Notes: generated from the letters alone by a model not told the origin. A stretch of DNA of 27,715 nt from Thermoplasmata archaeon (GCA_021806345.1 JAJZXP010000254.1:1-27715), one strand, 5' to 3'; positions 7,128 through 15,313 are shown, numbered from the stretch's first letter. Made by a program: numbers and translations.

Positions 7128-8774
7128 TCACATCCTATCTACCTGCTCGATCCCGACAATCTGGCAGGCGTCATCCATAATTCTTAAAAAGTTTTTCACA
7201 ATGGATAGTCTCCTTCCCTGTATTCCCTCTTGTTCACCTATGATCTTACAATTCTCATAAAAGTGCATGAATTTCTTGGACAGGGAAAATAGATAAGATG
7301 TCAGAGTTTCAGGTTTCAGATTTTTGAAAGCATCTTTCAACTTATATGGATATTTGTACATTTCAACAAGCAGATCAGTTTCTTCCTTATTCATGTTTTT
7401 AAGATCCTTTTGGCTCTGTTCTTTCACCTTGCGTAAAATACTGTTCGCCCTTGTGCGCGAATACATAATGAAGGGTGCAGTATCGCCATTGAAGTCCAGG
7501 GCATCCTGCCATTTGAATGTGATTGGTTTTGACATGCTTATCTTAAGCATATAATATCTCAAGGAAGAAATTGCTATTTTTCTTCCGATCTCATTTGCAT
7601 CTATCTTATCGGGATTCCTTTTTTTGATTTCTTCCACAGCCTTATCCAGTAATTCCTTGTAAACTTCCTTAACATTTACACTTGTACCCTTTCTGGTTGA
7701 CATCTTCCCGTTTTCAAGTCCAACCATACCGTAGTAAACGTAATCCAGTGTATTTTGATACTCAAGCAATTGGCTCATTATGTAACCCATAACCTTTCCG
7801 TGTTCTTTCTGATCTTCACCTAAAATTACAATACATCTGTCATACTGGGAAAACTTATACATGTGATACGCTATGTCCCTGGTGAGGTAAAGGCTGGTTC
7901 CGTTTTTACGCATTAAGTATATTTTTCTCACACCTGGAACATCTATGTACTTAGCTTCACCATCATCCTTAAGATGTCCCTTAAGCCGTTCGAGTACCTC
8001 TTTCGTTTCTCCTGTAGTTATAAATTCTGATTCCCACGTAAATTCATCCATGCGTATATTGAGTTTCTCCATGTCGTCAACAATAGAATTCAGCATTACC
8101 GAGGCAATGGACTTAACTTTGTTTATTAAATCCTCATCGCCCCTTTCATACTTCTCCATGAGTCCTTCAACTTCGCCTTCGCTTCCATTCTTTTCAAAGT
8201 ATTCATATATTTTCCTATATCCATCTAGGAGAATTTGTTCAGTCATCTTTTCTCCACTGTGGAATTTCTCATAGCCTAGATATAGTGAAATCATCTGCTT
8301 TCCGGAATCATTGACGTAGTACTGTGTGACCACCCTGTATCCATACCTTGTGAGAAGCCTTGCTATCGAGTCCCCAATTATGGAATTCCTTATTCTTCCC
8401 ATATGTATTGGGCCGGTTGGATTCGTGCTAGTATGCTCGACAGATATTCTTTCTGGATCCTGAAAGGAATCTGGAAAAGATCCTGTGGTTTCTACGGATT
8501 CCTCTATGGCAAGCAAAAGGTATTCTGGATTTATCTCAATGTTCAGATAACCGTTCTGAAAATTTGTATTTCCTACAAATTCCAGTTTTTTCAGGTCATT
8601 TTGAATTGCATCTAATATTTTGGGGAATCCATCTTCTCCCTGATATCTCATCAGTCTTACTGTTACATGGGTATGCTCGGTTGGGTCGAATATAACATCC
8701 TTATCTCCAAGAGCGTTGAAATGTTTTCTTATTTCTGCCGAAATTAGTTCAAGAATATCCTGAAAGAGAAGCAT
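7128..8774 (-). CDS. argS: Arginyl-tRNA synthetase
   Basis: A class I aminoacyl-tRNA synthetase that charges tRNA-Arg with arginine in the cytoplasm. With the start I prefer (ATG at 8774, 'MLLFQDILELIS'), the protein has 548 residues. The N-terminal ArgRS domain is followed by the HIGH-type motif 'TNPTGPIHMGR' (HMGR at 124-127), the tRNA-binding 'YYVNDSGKQM', the KMSK-type loop 'GKMSTRKGTSV' (357-363) and a C-terminal anticodon-binding helical domain. A longer frame opens at 8834, but its first 20 residues are coded by DNA running into the terminal hairpin of the neighbouring IS605 remnant and are not family sequence. A TATA-like box at 8798-8806 fits the ATG at 8774. This is the single visible tRNA synthetase in the window and looks intact. 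Confidence 0.95.
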   Translation of the reverse strand: MLLFQDILELISAEIRKHFNALGDKDVIFDPTEHTHVTVRLMRYQGEDGFPKILDAIQNDLKKLEFVGNTNFQNGYLNIEINPEYLLLAIEESVETTGSFPDSFQDPERISVEHTSTNPTGPIHMGRIRNSIIGDSIARLLTRYGYRVVTQYYVNDSGKQMISLYLGYEKFHSGEKMTEQILLDGYRKIYEYFEKNGSEGEVEGLMEKYERGDEDLINKVKSIASVMLNSIVDDMEKLNIRMDEFTWESEFITTGETKEVLERLKGHLKDDGEAKYIDVPGVRKIYLMRKNGTSLYLTRDIAYHMYKFSQYDRCIVILGEDQKEHGKVMGYIMSQLLEYQNTLDYVYYGMVGLENGKMSTRKGTSVNVKEVYKELLDKAVEEIKKRNPDKIDANEIGRKIAISSLRYYMLKISMSKPITFKWQDALDFNGDTAPFIMYSRTRANSILRKVKEQSQKDLKNMNKEETDLLVEMYKYPYKLKDAFKNLKPETLTSYLFSLSKKFMHFYENCKIIGEQEGIQGRRLSIVKNFLRIMDDACQIVGIEQVDRM

Positions 8775-8797
8775 TGTCTTTGAGATCAATCGGTTCC

Positions 8798-8806
8798 TAT
8801 TAATCC
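8798..8806 (-). promoter_or_regulatory. TATA-like box of argS
   Basis: GGATTAATA on the minus strand, centred about 28 nt before the ATG at 8774. The IS605 remnant begins just upstream of it, so the element stopped short of the promoter. Confidence 0.45.
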
Positions 8807-8827
8807 TTATCACTGTGAGCGTGAAAA

Positions 8828-8848
8828 CCCACACCCTTCAGGGGTGGG
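8828..8848 (+). repeat. Left-end hairpin of the IS605 remnant
   Basis: CCCAC-A-CCC / TTCA / GGG-GTGGG with one bulged base. It shares the loop and the sequence TTCAGGGG with the right-end hairpin. Confidence 0.7.
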
Positions 8849-9214
8849 ATGAGAGCGAACTTCAAAATTAATATATCGTTTTGTAGTTTAATAAATAGTG
8901 TTTAGGACTATTAAACTGAAACTTCCCTATGACGTTTTTGCATTAGAAGAACTTGAGGCTTCTAAGATCAGGGAAAATAGGAATGGAAGGAAATTTAATC
9001 ACAAACTTGGTTCGTGGTCTTCTTTTCAGTTACAGCAATTCATTGAATACAAAGCAGATGATGGAAATAAGTCTGTAATATATGTTAATCCGAAATACAC
9101 ATCACAGACATGCTCGAAATGTGGATACAGAGATAAAAACAACAGGCATGGATCAGTATTTCGATGCAAGTAATGCAACTTTGAACTTCATTCTGATCTG
9201 AATGCCTCAAGAAA

Positions 9215-9345
9215 CATTGAGGTACTCGGTAAATCTGAGTACTTCAGGCTGCTGTCAACCAGCCAATCGTTGCGACTCAATGAATCCATGCCTACGGGCA
9301 TGGGGGAGACCAGCAGCAAGCCAACCTCTTCAGGGGTTGGTAGTT
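9215..9345 (+). ncRNA. Putative omega-RNA (reRNA) scaffold region at the TnpB 3' end
   Basis: In IS605 elements the guide RNA scaffold overlaps the 3' end of tnpB and runs to the right end. Here three consecutive hairpins are preserved: GTACTC/GAGTAC (9222-9242), CCATGCC-TACG-GGCATGG (9286-9303), and the terminal CCAACCTC-TTCA-GGGGTTGG (9321-9340). Any guide would be read from the flank beyond about 9347, inside aroA. The boundaries and expression are inferred from the family. Confidence 0.5.
9321..9340 (+). repeat. Right-end hairpin of the IS605 remnant
   Basis: CCAACCTC / TTCA / GGGGTTGG, an 8-bp stem with one G-T pair. It also codes, on the opposite strand, for the last residues and the stop codon of aroA. 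Confidence 0.75.
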
Positions 9346-10601
9346 GACTCATTAGTTCTCTCAAAACCTAACTGTATAAGGCACTCAACGAATTCAGGAA
9401 AACTCTTGGAAAGGTACTCAGTTCCGGATACTATGAATTTCTGTGAGATCATGGCCAGAGTTATAACTGTCTCCATTATGATTCTATGATCCCTATACAC
9501 TGGAATTATAGGCGTTCCCGTAATTTCTCCACTGAGTATCTCCATGGTATCATCTTCTCTTTCCACATGGCAACCCACTGATTCCGCTATTTCAATTATC
9601 GCAGTTTCCCTGTCACTCTCTTTTCCTTTCAGTCTGGAAGAATTTTTGATTTTACAGCCATTTTTTGAGAACATTCCTATTAGAGCAATAACCGGTGCGA
9701 GATCTGGAGTTTTGTTTGCATCAATCACTAACTCCTTATTCACTTCACCCCTTTTGCATATTAAGTTATTTCCGTTCCAATAGACATTTTCATCCAGTAA
9801 ATTTAGTATTTCTCTGTCAGGCTGCAAACTGTTCTTGTTTAGATTCAGGATCTCTATTTTATCCTTGGAAAGAAGAATACCTGCAGCCATTATAAATGAA
9901 GCTCCTGAATAATCACCTTCCACATTCTTTCTGAAATCCAATTTTTCTAGAGTTCCACTTACATGAATTAAATTACCTTCCATTTTAATATTTAATCCCA
10001 TTTCATTTAAAATGGATGTTGTCATTTCTATATATCCCACTGAAGCTATTTTTCCATTGATTCTAATTATCTTGTGTTCTATGGGGTTAAGGGCCATGTA
10101 AAATAAAAGTGAACTCGTGAATTGGGAACTTTCAGTGGAGTCCACTTCAATTTCTGACGGGTAATCTGATTTCGTTCCATTAAAGTATATCGTGGAATTA
10201 TCAATGGTTATCTTGCATCCTATATTTTCAAATGTTTTAATCAATGGTTTCAACGGTCTGTCTATTAATCTTCCTTCGGTCTGAATTTCACACTCCCATT
10301 TCTTCGCTGCAAGAAGTCCAAGAAGTAAGCGGAGTGTGGTTCCTGATTCTCCAGCATTCAACACTTTTGGCATAACAGGATCACCGAATATGTTGTAGAA
10401 TCGGCCATCTTTAAGTACTCTCATACCGGTACCTGAACAAATTGCCAGAGCTACTTTTTCATCGTCGCATCCGCTAATGGGGCCTATCTTTTTGTGCCCT
10501 GGAAGGAATGCGGATAAGAGTAACACCCTCTGGCTTATGCTCTTGCTTGACGGTGCCTCAACCCTCCCTTTCAGTTTATTTACCTTAAGTATTTCAATCA
10601 T
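9330..10601 (-). CDS. aroA: 3-phosphoshikimate 1-carboxyvinyltransferase (EPSP synthase)
   Basis: A 423-residue enzyme that joins shikimate-3-phosphate and phosphoenolpyruvate to give EPSP, the penultimate step to chorismate. Family residues are all visible: N-terminal 'SSKSISQR' (Lys20), 'LNAGESGTTLRLL' (81-93), 'DYSGASF' (230-236), 'TPDLAP' with the catalytic-region Asp300, 'KESDR' (327-331) and 'DHRIIM' (371-376). The start ATG overlaps the end of the shikimate kinase gene by 8 bp. The last four codons (TTNP) and the TGA stop are supplied by the right-end hairpin of the IS605 remnant, so the native C-terminus 'SFPEFVECLIQLGF' has acquired a short foreign tail. The enzyme core is untouched, so activity is probably retained. 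Confidence 0.95.
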   Translation of the reverse strand: MIEILKVNKLKGRVEAPSSKSISQRVLLLSAFLPGHKKIGPISGCDDEKVALAICSGTGMRVLKDGRFYNIFGDPVMPKVLNAGESGTTLRLLLGLLAAKKWECEIQTEGRLIDRPLKPLIKTFENIGCKITIDNSTIYFNGTKSDYPSEIEVDSTESSQFTSSLLFYMALNPIEHKIIRINGKIASVGYIEMTTSILNEMGLNIKMEGNLIHVSGTLEKLDFRKNVEGDYSGASFIMAAGILLSKDKIEILNLNKNSLQPDREILNLLDENVYWNGNNLICKRGEVNKELVIDANKTPDLAPVIALIGMFSKNGCKIKNSSRLKGKESDRETAIIEIAESVGCHVEREDDTMEILSGEITGTPIIPVYRDHRIIMETVITLAMISQKFIVSGTEYLSKSFPEFVECLIQLGFERTNESTTNP

Positions 10602-11433
10602 TTACCCACTTGTAACTCGATCCCGTGTTTGTACTTTTTCCAATGATATACCTTAATTTCCGTTTATCAAGCAATTCCAAATCCTTTTTCATAATCTCGA
10701 CATTTTCATATTTAAGAAATAATGAGGCCCCCTTTCCATTCAGTCCCATGGAACTGAATCCCAATTCTTTTATGTCTGGTAGTTCCATACTCTGTCCAGA
10801 AGCCTGGGAAAGATAGAAACCATTCATGACTGCTATATCCTCATAATTATGGGAGTTAACCCTTTTCCACATGTTATCATACAACTTCCTCATGTGTTCT
10901 ATCTCCAGATTCCTCATTTCATAACTTGATATTTTCCTTTTTGATGTGATGATCACATATTGACGTGATGGAACTATATATCTTCTTGACAGCACATTCT
11001 TTCTGTTATCAGTAACGCATAAGCCTCCCAGAAGGGATGCATAGAGGTCGTCAGCTGCACCTGTCGCTGATGTCTTTGTATCTCTTGAGATCTTACTGGA
11101 AATAGAAACTATTTTTTCCGTACTCATCTCTATATCATTAAAAAGGGAAAACGCCTTGACTATCCCTGCTACCAAGGCGCTGCTGCTCTTCATGCCCATT
11201 CCAGCTGGAATTTTTTGTGTAATTTCCACCTTTATGTTGGCCTCTTTTTTGTAAATTCTCGAAAGTTCCCTCAGAACCATTCTGATGTTCCATGTATTTT
11301 TTGGCTCTTTCTCCTCATGGATATTCATTATCATCTGATGATCAAGTGCCAGAGCAGCGCCTTTCCAGTTTGCGAATGCGCTTATTATGGACAGTCCTGA
11401 ATTCAATCTTATCTCAAGTTTTCTATGCTCCAT
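10594..11433 (-). CDS. aroK: Shikimate kinase, archaeal GHMP type
   Basis: A 279-residue kinase that phosphorylates shikimate at the 3-OH with ATP. It belongs to the GHMP superfamily (galactokinase/homoserine kinase/mevalonate kinase), the non-homologous replacement for bacterial AroK/AroL that most archaea use. The ATP-binding loop 'KIPAGMGMKSSSALVAG' lies at residues 74-90, and 'SATGAADDLYASLLGG' gives the central glycine/acidic region. The C-terminal 'GLNGKGASLFLKY' is a GHMP motif 3. It starts within aroE (25-bp overlap) and carries a strong Shine-Dalgarno GAGGAGGT six bases before the ATG. It overlaps aroA by 8 bp, so the three genes form a tightly coupled operon. Confidence 0.92.
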   Translation of the reverse strand: MEHRKLEIRLNSGLSIISAFANWKGAALALDHQMIMNIHEEKEPKNTWNIRMVLRELSRIYKKEANIKVEITQKIPAGMGMKSSSALVAGIVKAFSLFNDIEMSTEKIVSISSKISRDTKTSATGAADDLYASLLGGLCVTDNRKNVLSRRYIVPSRQYVIITSKRKISSYEMRNLEIEHMRKLYDNMWKRVNSHNYEDIAVMNGFYLSQASGQSMELPDIKELGFSSMGLNGKGASLFLKYENVEIMKKDLELLDKRKLRYIIGKSTNTGSSYKWVND

Positions 11434-12236
11434 TGGATTACCTCCTCACATGCCCTTTTGAACAATTTCTCCTCAGGGTTCCTGTCAAAGAATATCCTGT
11501 AGCTTTCTTTTGCCTGTGAAAAGAACATGTCTCTACCGTTAATCCCCCTCCCTCCTTTGTCAATTGCGATCTTCATAAAATTAGTCTCATTGTTCTGGTA
11601 AGTCAAATCAATTGCCCTTGATCCAGTGGAAAAAAAACCAGAGTGGAATGGGCTCTCATCTTTTGAGTTCATTCCCAGGGGGGTGCAGTTTATCAGGATA
11701 TCATATTGTTGAACTTTATCATAAGATCTAATCTTCAAGTTATCATACTGCCATGTACCAACAATCCTTTTTTCCGTATCATTTTGATTTCTTGTAAATA
11801 CGTGAAGAATCTCAGGACTGTAATTTGTGATTATAAAGAAAATGAGGATTTTAGAAACTCCTCCGCTACCTGCAACTGCAATTCTCTTACCATTCAGGTT
11901 GATGGAATTTGACTTGAAGAGTTGTTCCAAACCAAAGTAATCCGTGTTAAAGGCAGTGAATCCCTCACCTTCTCTTTTGATGACATTGGAAACTTCAGCC
12001 TTCCAGACCAGTGGATCTTTATCTCTCACGTACATCAGGACATCTTCTTTGTATGGAATAGTTACATTGAGTCCGTCGAAATATTTAGGAGCATTTTGCA
12101 TAAAGTGTGCAATCGATGATCTGCTAATATTTATTGCAGTGTAAACATGTTCATTTTCTTCCATTTTGAATAGTTTATTGAAGAGAACCTCGCTCCACGA
12201 TCTGCCTATGGGATTTCCAAGCAGTCCAAATAGCAT
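11409..12236 (-). CDS. aroE: Shikimate dehydrogenase
   Basis: A 275-residue oxidoreductase that reduces 3-dehydroshikimate to shikimate with NADPH. The substrate domain has 'GLNVTIPYKEDV' with catalytic Lys63 and 'FNTDYFG' with Asp99. The nucleotide-binding loop 'VAGSGGVSK' follows at 121-129. The N-terminal substrate-binding motif reads 'GNPIGRSWSEVLFN', where most family members have 'G.Pi.HS.SP..HN', so the usual His and Pro are replaced. It is the first gene of the aroE-aroK-aroA operon; a TATA-like box sits 25 nt upstream of the ATG with no leader. The loss of the HS.SP residues is a mild oddity, not a sign of decay. Confidence 0.92.
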   Translation of the reverse strand: MLFGLLGNPIGRSWSEVLFNKLFKMEENEHVYTAINISRSSIAHFMQNAPKYFDGLNVTIPYKEDVLMYVRDKDPLVWKAEVSNVIKREGEGFTAFNTDYFGLEQLFKSNSINLNGKRIAVAGSGGVSKILIFFIITNYSPEILHVFTRNQNDTEKRIVGTWQYDNLKIRSYDKVQQYDILINCTPLGMNSKDESPFHSGFFSTGSRAIDLTYQNNETNFMKIAIDKGGRGINGRDMFFSQAKESYRIFFDRNPEEKLFKRACEEVIQWSIENLR

Positions 12237-12256
12237 AGCAGTCTATGTATTCTGCC

Positions 12257-12265
12257 GATAAAAAC
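12257..12265 (-). promoter_or_regulatory. TATA-like box of the aroE-aroK-aroA operon
   Basis: GTTTTTATC on the minus strand, centred 25 nt before the aroE ATG. This fits a leaderless operon mRNA. Confidence 0.5.
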
Positions 12266-12461
12266 AGTTCTATGAATAAAAAAAGCATTTTGAGTTGAGT
12301 GGCAAAACTCACACTTTGATCATTTATGACTGTTCGCTATAAATCCAATGTTCATGTTCATTGGCCATCCTACTCGTGAAACTGTGAAATCAAATTGGAA
12401 GGACGAGACAATCTGATGTATTAATCATCCTGACAGCTTGATTGCGGGATCAGTGAATTAT

Positions 12462-13637
12462 TTAAGCAGTATAATTATTTCGTGGATAATTTCTAGATCC
12501 CCAAGAAAGCGCCGAAAGAATAAACGTCATCGATATAAAAATTATAGACATCATTGGAAGTTGAGATACAGAAAAATACTGCACGATCACTCCACCAATA
12601 ACAGCTCCCAGAGCCATTCCTACATAAAGCATAGAATTATTGATTGAGAGTGCTATTTGGTGCACATTTTCTTCAGATATCAGGACAATCCTTCTTAGTT
12701 GTGAAGGCATGTAAGCCTGCATTGCGGCTCCGAACACGAAATAAGAAGCAATGAACCAGAGAGAATTGTTCAGCAAAAGAATTGATGAGGAGGTTACAGC
12801 TATTATAGATATCAGAACTGAAATCTTTGCTGTTTTGACGTGACCAAATCGATCTGTGGAACGCCCTCCAAATACAACTCCGATGAATGAACCTACCCCG
12901 AAAAACATTAACAGGTAACCAACATCGGCAGGGGGTAATTGCAAATTTCCGGTTATAATGAGAGATATGAAAGGAAAAATTGAGAAAATTGTCATGCCCC
13001 AGAATGCATACGACAATGTTGCGGCCAAGAACCTGGGATGAAATAGAGAAGCAAAAGCACTTCTTGACACAGAAAGAGATCTATTTTCAGGAATTGTTTC
13101 CAGCGCGAACAATAAACCTGCTTCTGCAACGATTCCAATCACCGCAACAAATAGATAAGTAAGTCTCCAACTAAATAGAAGACTTATCCATGTCCCTACT
13201 GGAACTGCAATAGCCATGGATATAATTAAACCACTTGAGACAAGGGACAATGCTCGTCCTTTTTTCTCATTTGGCACAAGCATTACGGCAACTGCAAAAG
13301 CCACAGGTGTGTATATGGAAGCTCCAATAGCTGTAATTACCCTTGCAATCAACAACATTCCATAACTGAATGATATTGCAGAGAGCAATTCACCTGCAAT
13401 GAAAATACTCATAGAAAAAAGGAGCAGACGATGCCTGCTTACTAAATTGGTTTTTAATGCTGCAACAGGCCCTATTATTGCATAACTAATCGCAAAAACA
13501 GCAACAAGATAACCTGCAATATTAGCTGAAATGGAAAATGCAATTGCTATGTACGGCAATATTCCTCCAATAATGAACAAATCCGTCCCTATTGCAAGAG
13601 TTCCAACGGTCAAAAATAAAAATTCTGATTTCATCAT
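12462..13637 (-). CDS. MFS transporter, drug-efflux (DHA1/AraJ-Cmr) type
   Basis: A 391-residue membrane protein with about 12 hydrophobic helices and the two-halves layout of the major facilitator superfamily. The second-half loop 'VVFGGRSTDRFGHVK' keeps the motif-A pattern G-x-x-x-D-R-x-G. The first half begins 'LTVGTLAIGTDLFIIGGILP', like motif D2/AraJ proteins. It is likely a proton-driven exporter of small hydrophobic compounds; the substrate cannot be read. It is divergent from an ArsR-like regulator gene, with an 81-bp shared promoter region, an arrangement typical of a regulator controlling its own exporter. Two ATGs (13637 and 13634) are possible starts. A TATA-like AT-rich box at 13652-13664 fits either. 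Confidence 0.88.
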   Translation of the reverse strand: MMKSEFLFLTVGTLAIGTDLFIIGGILPYIAIAFSISANIAGYLVAVFAISYAIIGPVAALKTNLVSRHRLLLFSMSIFIAGELLSAISFSYGMLLIARVITAIGASIYTPVAFAVAVMLVPNEKKGRALSLVSSGLIISMAIAVPVGTWISLLFSWRLTYLFVAVIGIVAEAGLLFALETIPENRSLSVSRSAFASLFHPRFLAATLSYAFWGMTIFSIFPFISLIITGNLQLPPADVGYLLMFFGVGSFIGVVFGGRSTDRFGHVKTAKISVLISIIAVTSSSILLLNNSLWFIASYFVFGAAMQAYMPSQLRRIVLISEENVHQIALSINNSMLYVGMALGAVIGGVIVQYFSVSQLPMMSIIFISMTFILSALSWGSRNYPRNNYTA

Positions 13638-13644
13638 GTCACCA

Positions 13645-13676
13645 ATAGTTCAATATTTTTAAAACTATATAACTAT
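13645..13676. promoter_or_regulatory. Candidate operator between the MFS exporter and the ArsR-like regulator
   Basis: ATAGTT (13645-13650) is mirrored by AACTAT at 13663-13668 and again at 13671-13676. The arms flank the AT-rich TATA-like sequence of the exporter gene. A dimeric winged-helix regulator could bind here. The region is AT-rich, so chance is not excluded. Confidence 0.35.
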
Positions 13677-13682
13677 GAAATA

Positions 13683-13692
13683 CTTAAATATT
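13683..13692 (+). promoter_or_regulatory. TATA-like box of the ArsR-like regulator
   Basis: CTTAAATATT is centred about 31 nt before the ATG at 13719. Confidence 0.4.
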
Positions 13693-13718
13693 CGTTTAGT
13701 CTATTACTTATTGTAGAT

Positions 13719-14039
13719 ATGAGATATTTTCCGTACCCGGAGAAAGAAGCAATAACGTTAACTGGAATCATGTACGCGCTGAGTGACACAATTCGATTAC
13801 AAATAGTAACGAAACTAGCTGATGATATAGAGAATGGAGCATTTGAATTTAAGTCGATCTGTAAACCACCAACTCTTGCATACCACTTCAGAATTTTAAG
13901 GGAAGCAGGAATAACAAGAACCAGAATAGAAGGAAGAAACCACTACATTTCCCTGAGAAGAGAAGAACTTGATGAAAGGTTTCCAGGATTGTTGGACTCT
14001 GTATTAAAAGCTGCCAGGGAAACAAAGGATGTAGCGTAG
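13719..14039 (+). CDS. ArsR-like winged-helix transcriptional regulator
   Basis: A 106-residue single-domain DNA-binding protein. Helices 'MYALSDTIRLQIVTKLAD' and 'KPPTLAYHFRILREAGITRT' give the winged-helix recognition pattern 'S.~l..HL..L..AGlv', and the wing follows as 'RIEGRNHYISLRREEL'. The C-terminal helix (LLDSVLKAARE) probably mediates dimerisation. No paired-cysteine metal site (CxC) is present in the recognition helix, so the ligand is unlikely to be arsenic or another soft metal by that route. It is divergent from the MFS exporter and most likely represses it in the absence of its ligand. Confidence 0.85.
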   Translation: MRYFPYPEKEAITLTGIMYALSDTIRLQIVTKLADDIENGAFEFKSICKPPTLAYHFRILREAGITRTRIEGRNHYISLRREELDERFPGLLDSVLKAARETKDVA

Positions 14040-14142
14040 TCCTCTCCTTACTAACTTTTTCGGAATGTTGTTTTTCCTGGTACTTATTATCGTGCTATTC
14101 CAGATTATTGGACCAGATGCAACTTTCCACTTTTCGCATACT

Positions 14143-15210
14143 TCAGTGAAACATGTTTTCCACAGTTTTCATGTATATGTCTTTCAGTTTAGATATTTCA
14201 ATTGAGATTATCTCAGATTTTCCATTACCAGTGATCATTGGGAGTTGCAGCATTTTATTACGTATTTTCTTGTCATTTTCAATATATTTCCATGCGTCAT
14301 CCAATGTCGTTTCTCCTATACCCGGTAAATTCATTTCATATTTTTTCATAATATTGTTCAATTTCTCTCTCAGGGTTGAATCTATTTTCCCCATGATTTC
14401 TGCCATCAGCATCTCTACCTGCATTCCGTACAACACCGCCATTCCGTGACTGATTTTATTTTCAGTAGCTGCTTCCAGTCCGTGGGCCACTGTATGGCCA
14501 AAGTTTAGCTTAAACCTATATGTGCCTGTTTCTTCCGGGTCAAGATTGCATATTTCTGCCTTGGCAAGAGCATTTCTTATTATGAATTCTGGAAGTTTTG
14601 CTCCAGATATTAGTTCCTCCGGATCAGTTTTCTCAAGGATATTTATGATTTCATAATCCAGTGAAAAACCGTGTTTAATGGCCTCCGGCAATCCATCAAG
14701 GATCAGGCTTGAATTTCCCATTATAAATTCAGTATCTGCTATTATAGTGTCTGGGTTTCTGAATGATCCAAGCATATTCTTTGCATTGTTCAGGTTTATA
14801 CCATTCTTTCCACCTATTGAACTGTCTATCTGTGACAAAAAGGTTGTGGGATATGCTATAAGCCCGGTGCCTCTCTTAAATGTGGATGCGACAAACCCAA
14901 TAAGATCGCCAAGTGTCCCTCCTCCCACATATGAAAGAATATTATCCCTTCCAATATTCTTCTTCATCAGTATTTCACAAACTTCTTCGTATTTTCCAAG
15001 GGATTTTATCGACTCTCCGTCATCCATCACTATCCTTCTGGTTCTTTCGATCCTTTCTATTTTTTCCGGAAACAGTTCATCAATAACCTTACTTATGAAT
15101 ACAGGATCATTTCCTGGAAATCCATATCCTTCTATTGCTCCCGGTCCACATATATAATCGATCCTGTGCTCACCAATATTGATGGTTTGCTTTATTAAAG
15201 CATCCGACAT
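14143..15210 (-). CDS. aroB: 3-dehydroquinate synthase
   Basis: A 355-residue NAD- and metal-dependent enzyme that cyclises DAHP to 3-dehydroquinate, the second step of the classical shikimate pathway. Visible signatures are 'VGGGTLGDLIGFVASTFKRG', 'PTTFLSQIDSSIGGKNGINL', 'LPEAIKHG' and the metal ligands in 'KLNFGHTVAHGLEA' and 'ISHGMAV'. It belongs to the bacterial-type AroB family. Many other euryarchaea instead use the DHQ synthase II route from aspartate semialdehyde, so its presence points to the classical pathway in this organism. It lies on the same strand as the aroE-aroK-aroA operon but is separated from it by the exporter/regulator pair. No aroC, aroD or DAHP synthase gene is in the window. 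Confidence 0.94.
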   Translation of the reverse strand: MSDALIKQTINIGEHRIDYICGPGAIEGYGFPGNDPVFISKVIDELFPEKIERIERTRRIVMDDGESIKSLGKYEEVCEILMKKNIGRDNILSYVGGGTLGDLIGFVASTFKRGTGLIAYPTTFLSQIDSSIGGKNGINLNNAKNMLGSFRNPDTIIADTEFIMGNSSLILDGLPEAIKHGFSLDYEIINILEKTDPEELISGAKLPEFIIRNALAKAEICNLDPEETGTYRFKLNFGHTVAHGLEAATENKISHGMAVLYGMQVEMLMAEIMGKIDSTLREKLNNIMKKYEMNLPGIGETTLDDAWKYIENDKKIRNKMLQLPMITGNGKSEIISIEISKLKDIYMKTVENMFH

Positions 15211-15282
15211 TTTTTACACCATTTTTTTAAAGCGCAGCCAGTAAATTACTAACTGTTTTTCATTTTTTTTCTCATGCCAAAG

Positions 15283-15293
15283 TTTCTTAAAGG
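15283..15293 (+). promoter_or_regulatory. TATA-like box of the polB2 operon
   Basis: TTTCTTAAAGG is centred about 26 nt before the ATG at 15314, as expected for a leaderless first gene. The 103-bp gap also serves aroB on the other strand. Confidence 0.4.
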
Positions 15294-15313
15294 ATTTAAT
15301 AGATTTGTTACTT

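Larger units (their letters stand above)
8815..9347 (+). mobile_element. Internally deleted IS200/IS605-family (TnpB-only type) element
   Basis: A compact element of roughly 0.53 kb fills the whole gap between aroA and argS. The left end carries a hairpin at 8828-8848 (CCCACaCCC/GGGGTGGG, loop TTCA). The right end carries a hairpin at 9321-9340 (CCAACCTC/GGGGTTGG, loop TTCA). Subterminal hairpins at the element ends are the recognition structures of IS200/IS605 transposition. Between them lies a TnpB remnant missing its centre. No TnpA (Y1 transposase) is present, so the element could move only in trans. Exact borders cannot be fixed by eye: the left border is somewhere near 8811-8821 and the right near 9341-9347. 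Confidence 0.8.
8898..9347 (+). pseudogene. tnpB: TnpB (RNA-guided nuclease, Cas12 ancestor) remnant with central deletion and nonsense codon
   Basis: The frame starts at GTG 8898 with the typical TnpB N-terminus 'FRTIKLKLPYD', then jumps near 8934 to C-terminal sequence: 'ALEELEASKIRENRNGRKFN' (containing the RuvC-II Glu), 'LQQFIEYKA' and the zinc ribbon 'PKYTSQTCSKCG'. The RuvC-I Asp and most of the wedge/REC region are deleted, which removes well over half of a normal protein of about 370-400 residues. A TAA at 9171-9173 interrupts 'FRCK*CNFELHSDLNASRNI' between the ribbon knuckles. The frame then continues through the RuvC-III Asp (HSDLNAS) to a TGA at 9345-9347. A nuclease made from this would be inactive. 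Confidence 0.85.

Noticed and set aside
8775..8834. 20-residue N-terminal extension of argS
   Set aside because: Encoded partly by IS605 terminal sequence, not like ArgRS, and a TATA-like box sits downstream of this start and fits the ATG at 8774.
8815..9347. CRISPR or Cas12 locus
   Set aside because: The zinc ribbon and RuvC pieces are TnpB of an IS605 element; there is no repeat-spacer array in the window.
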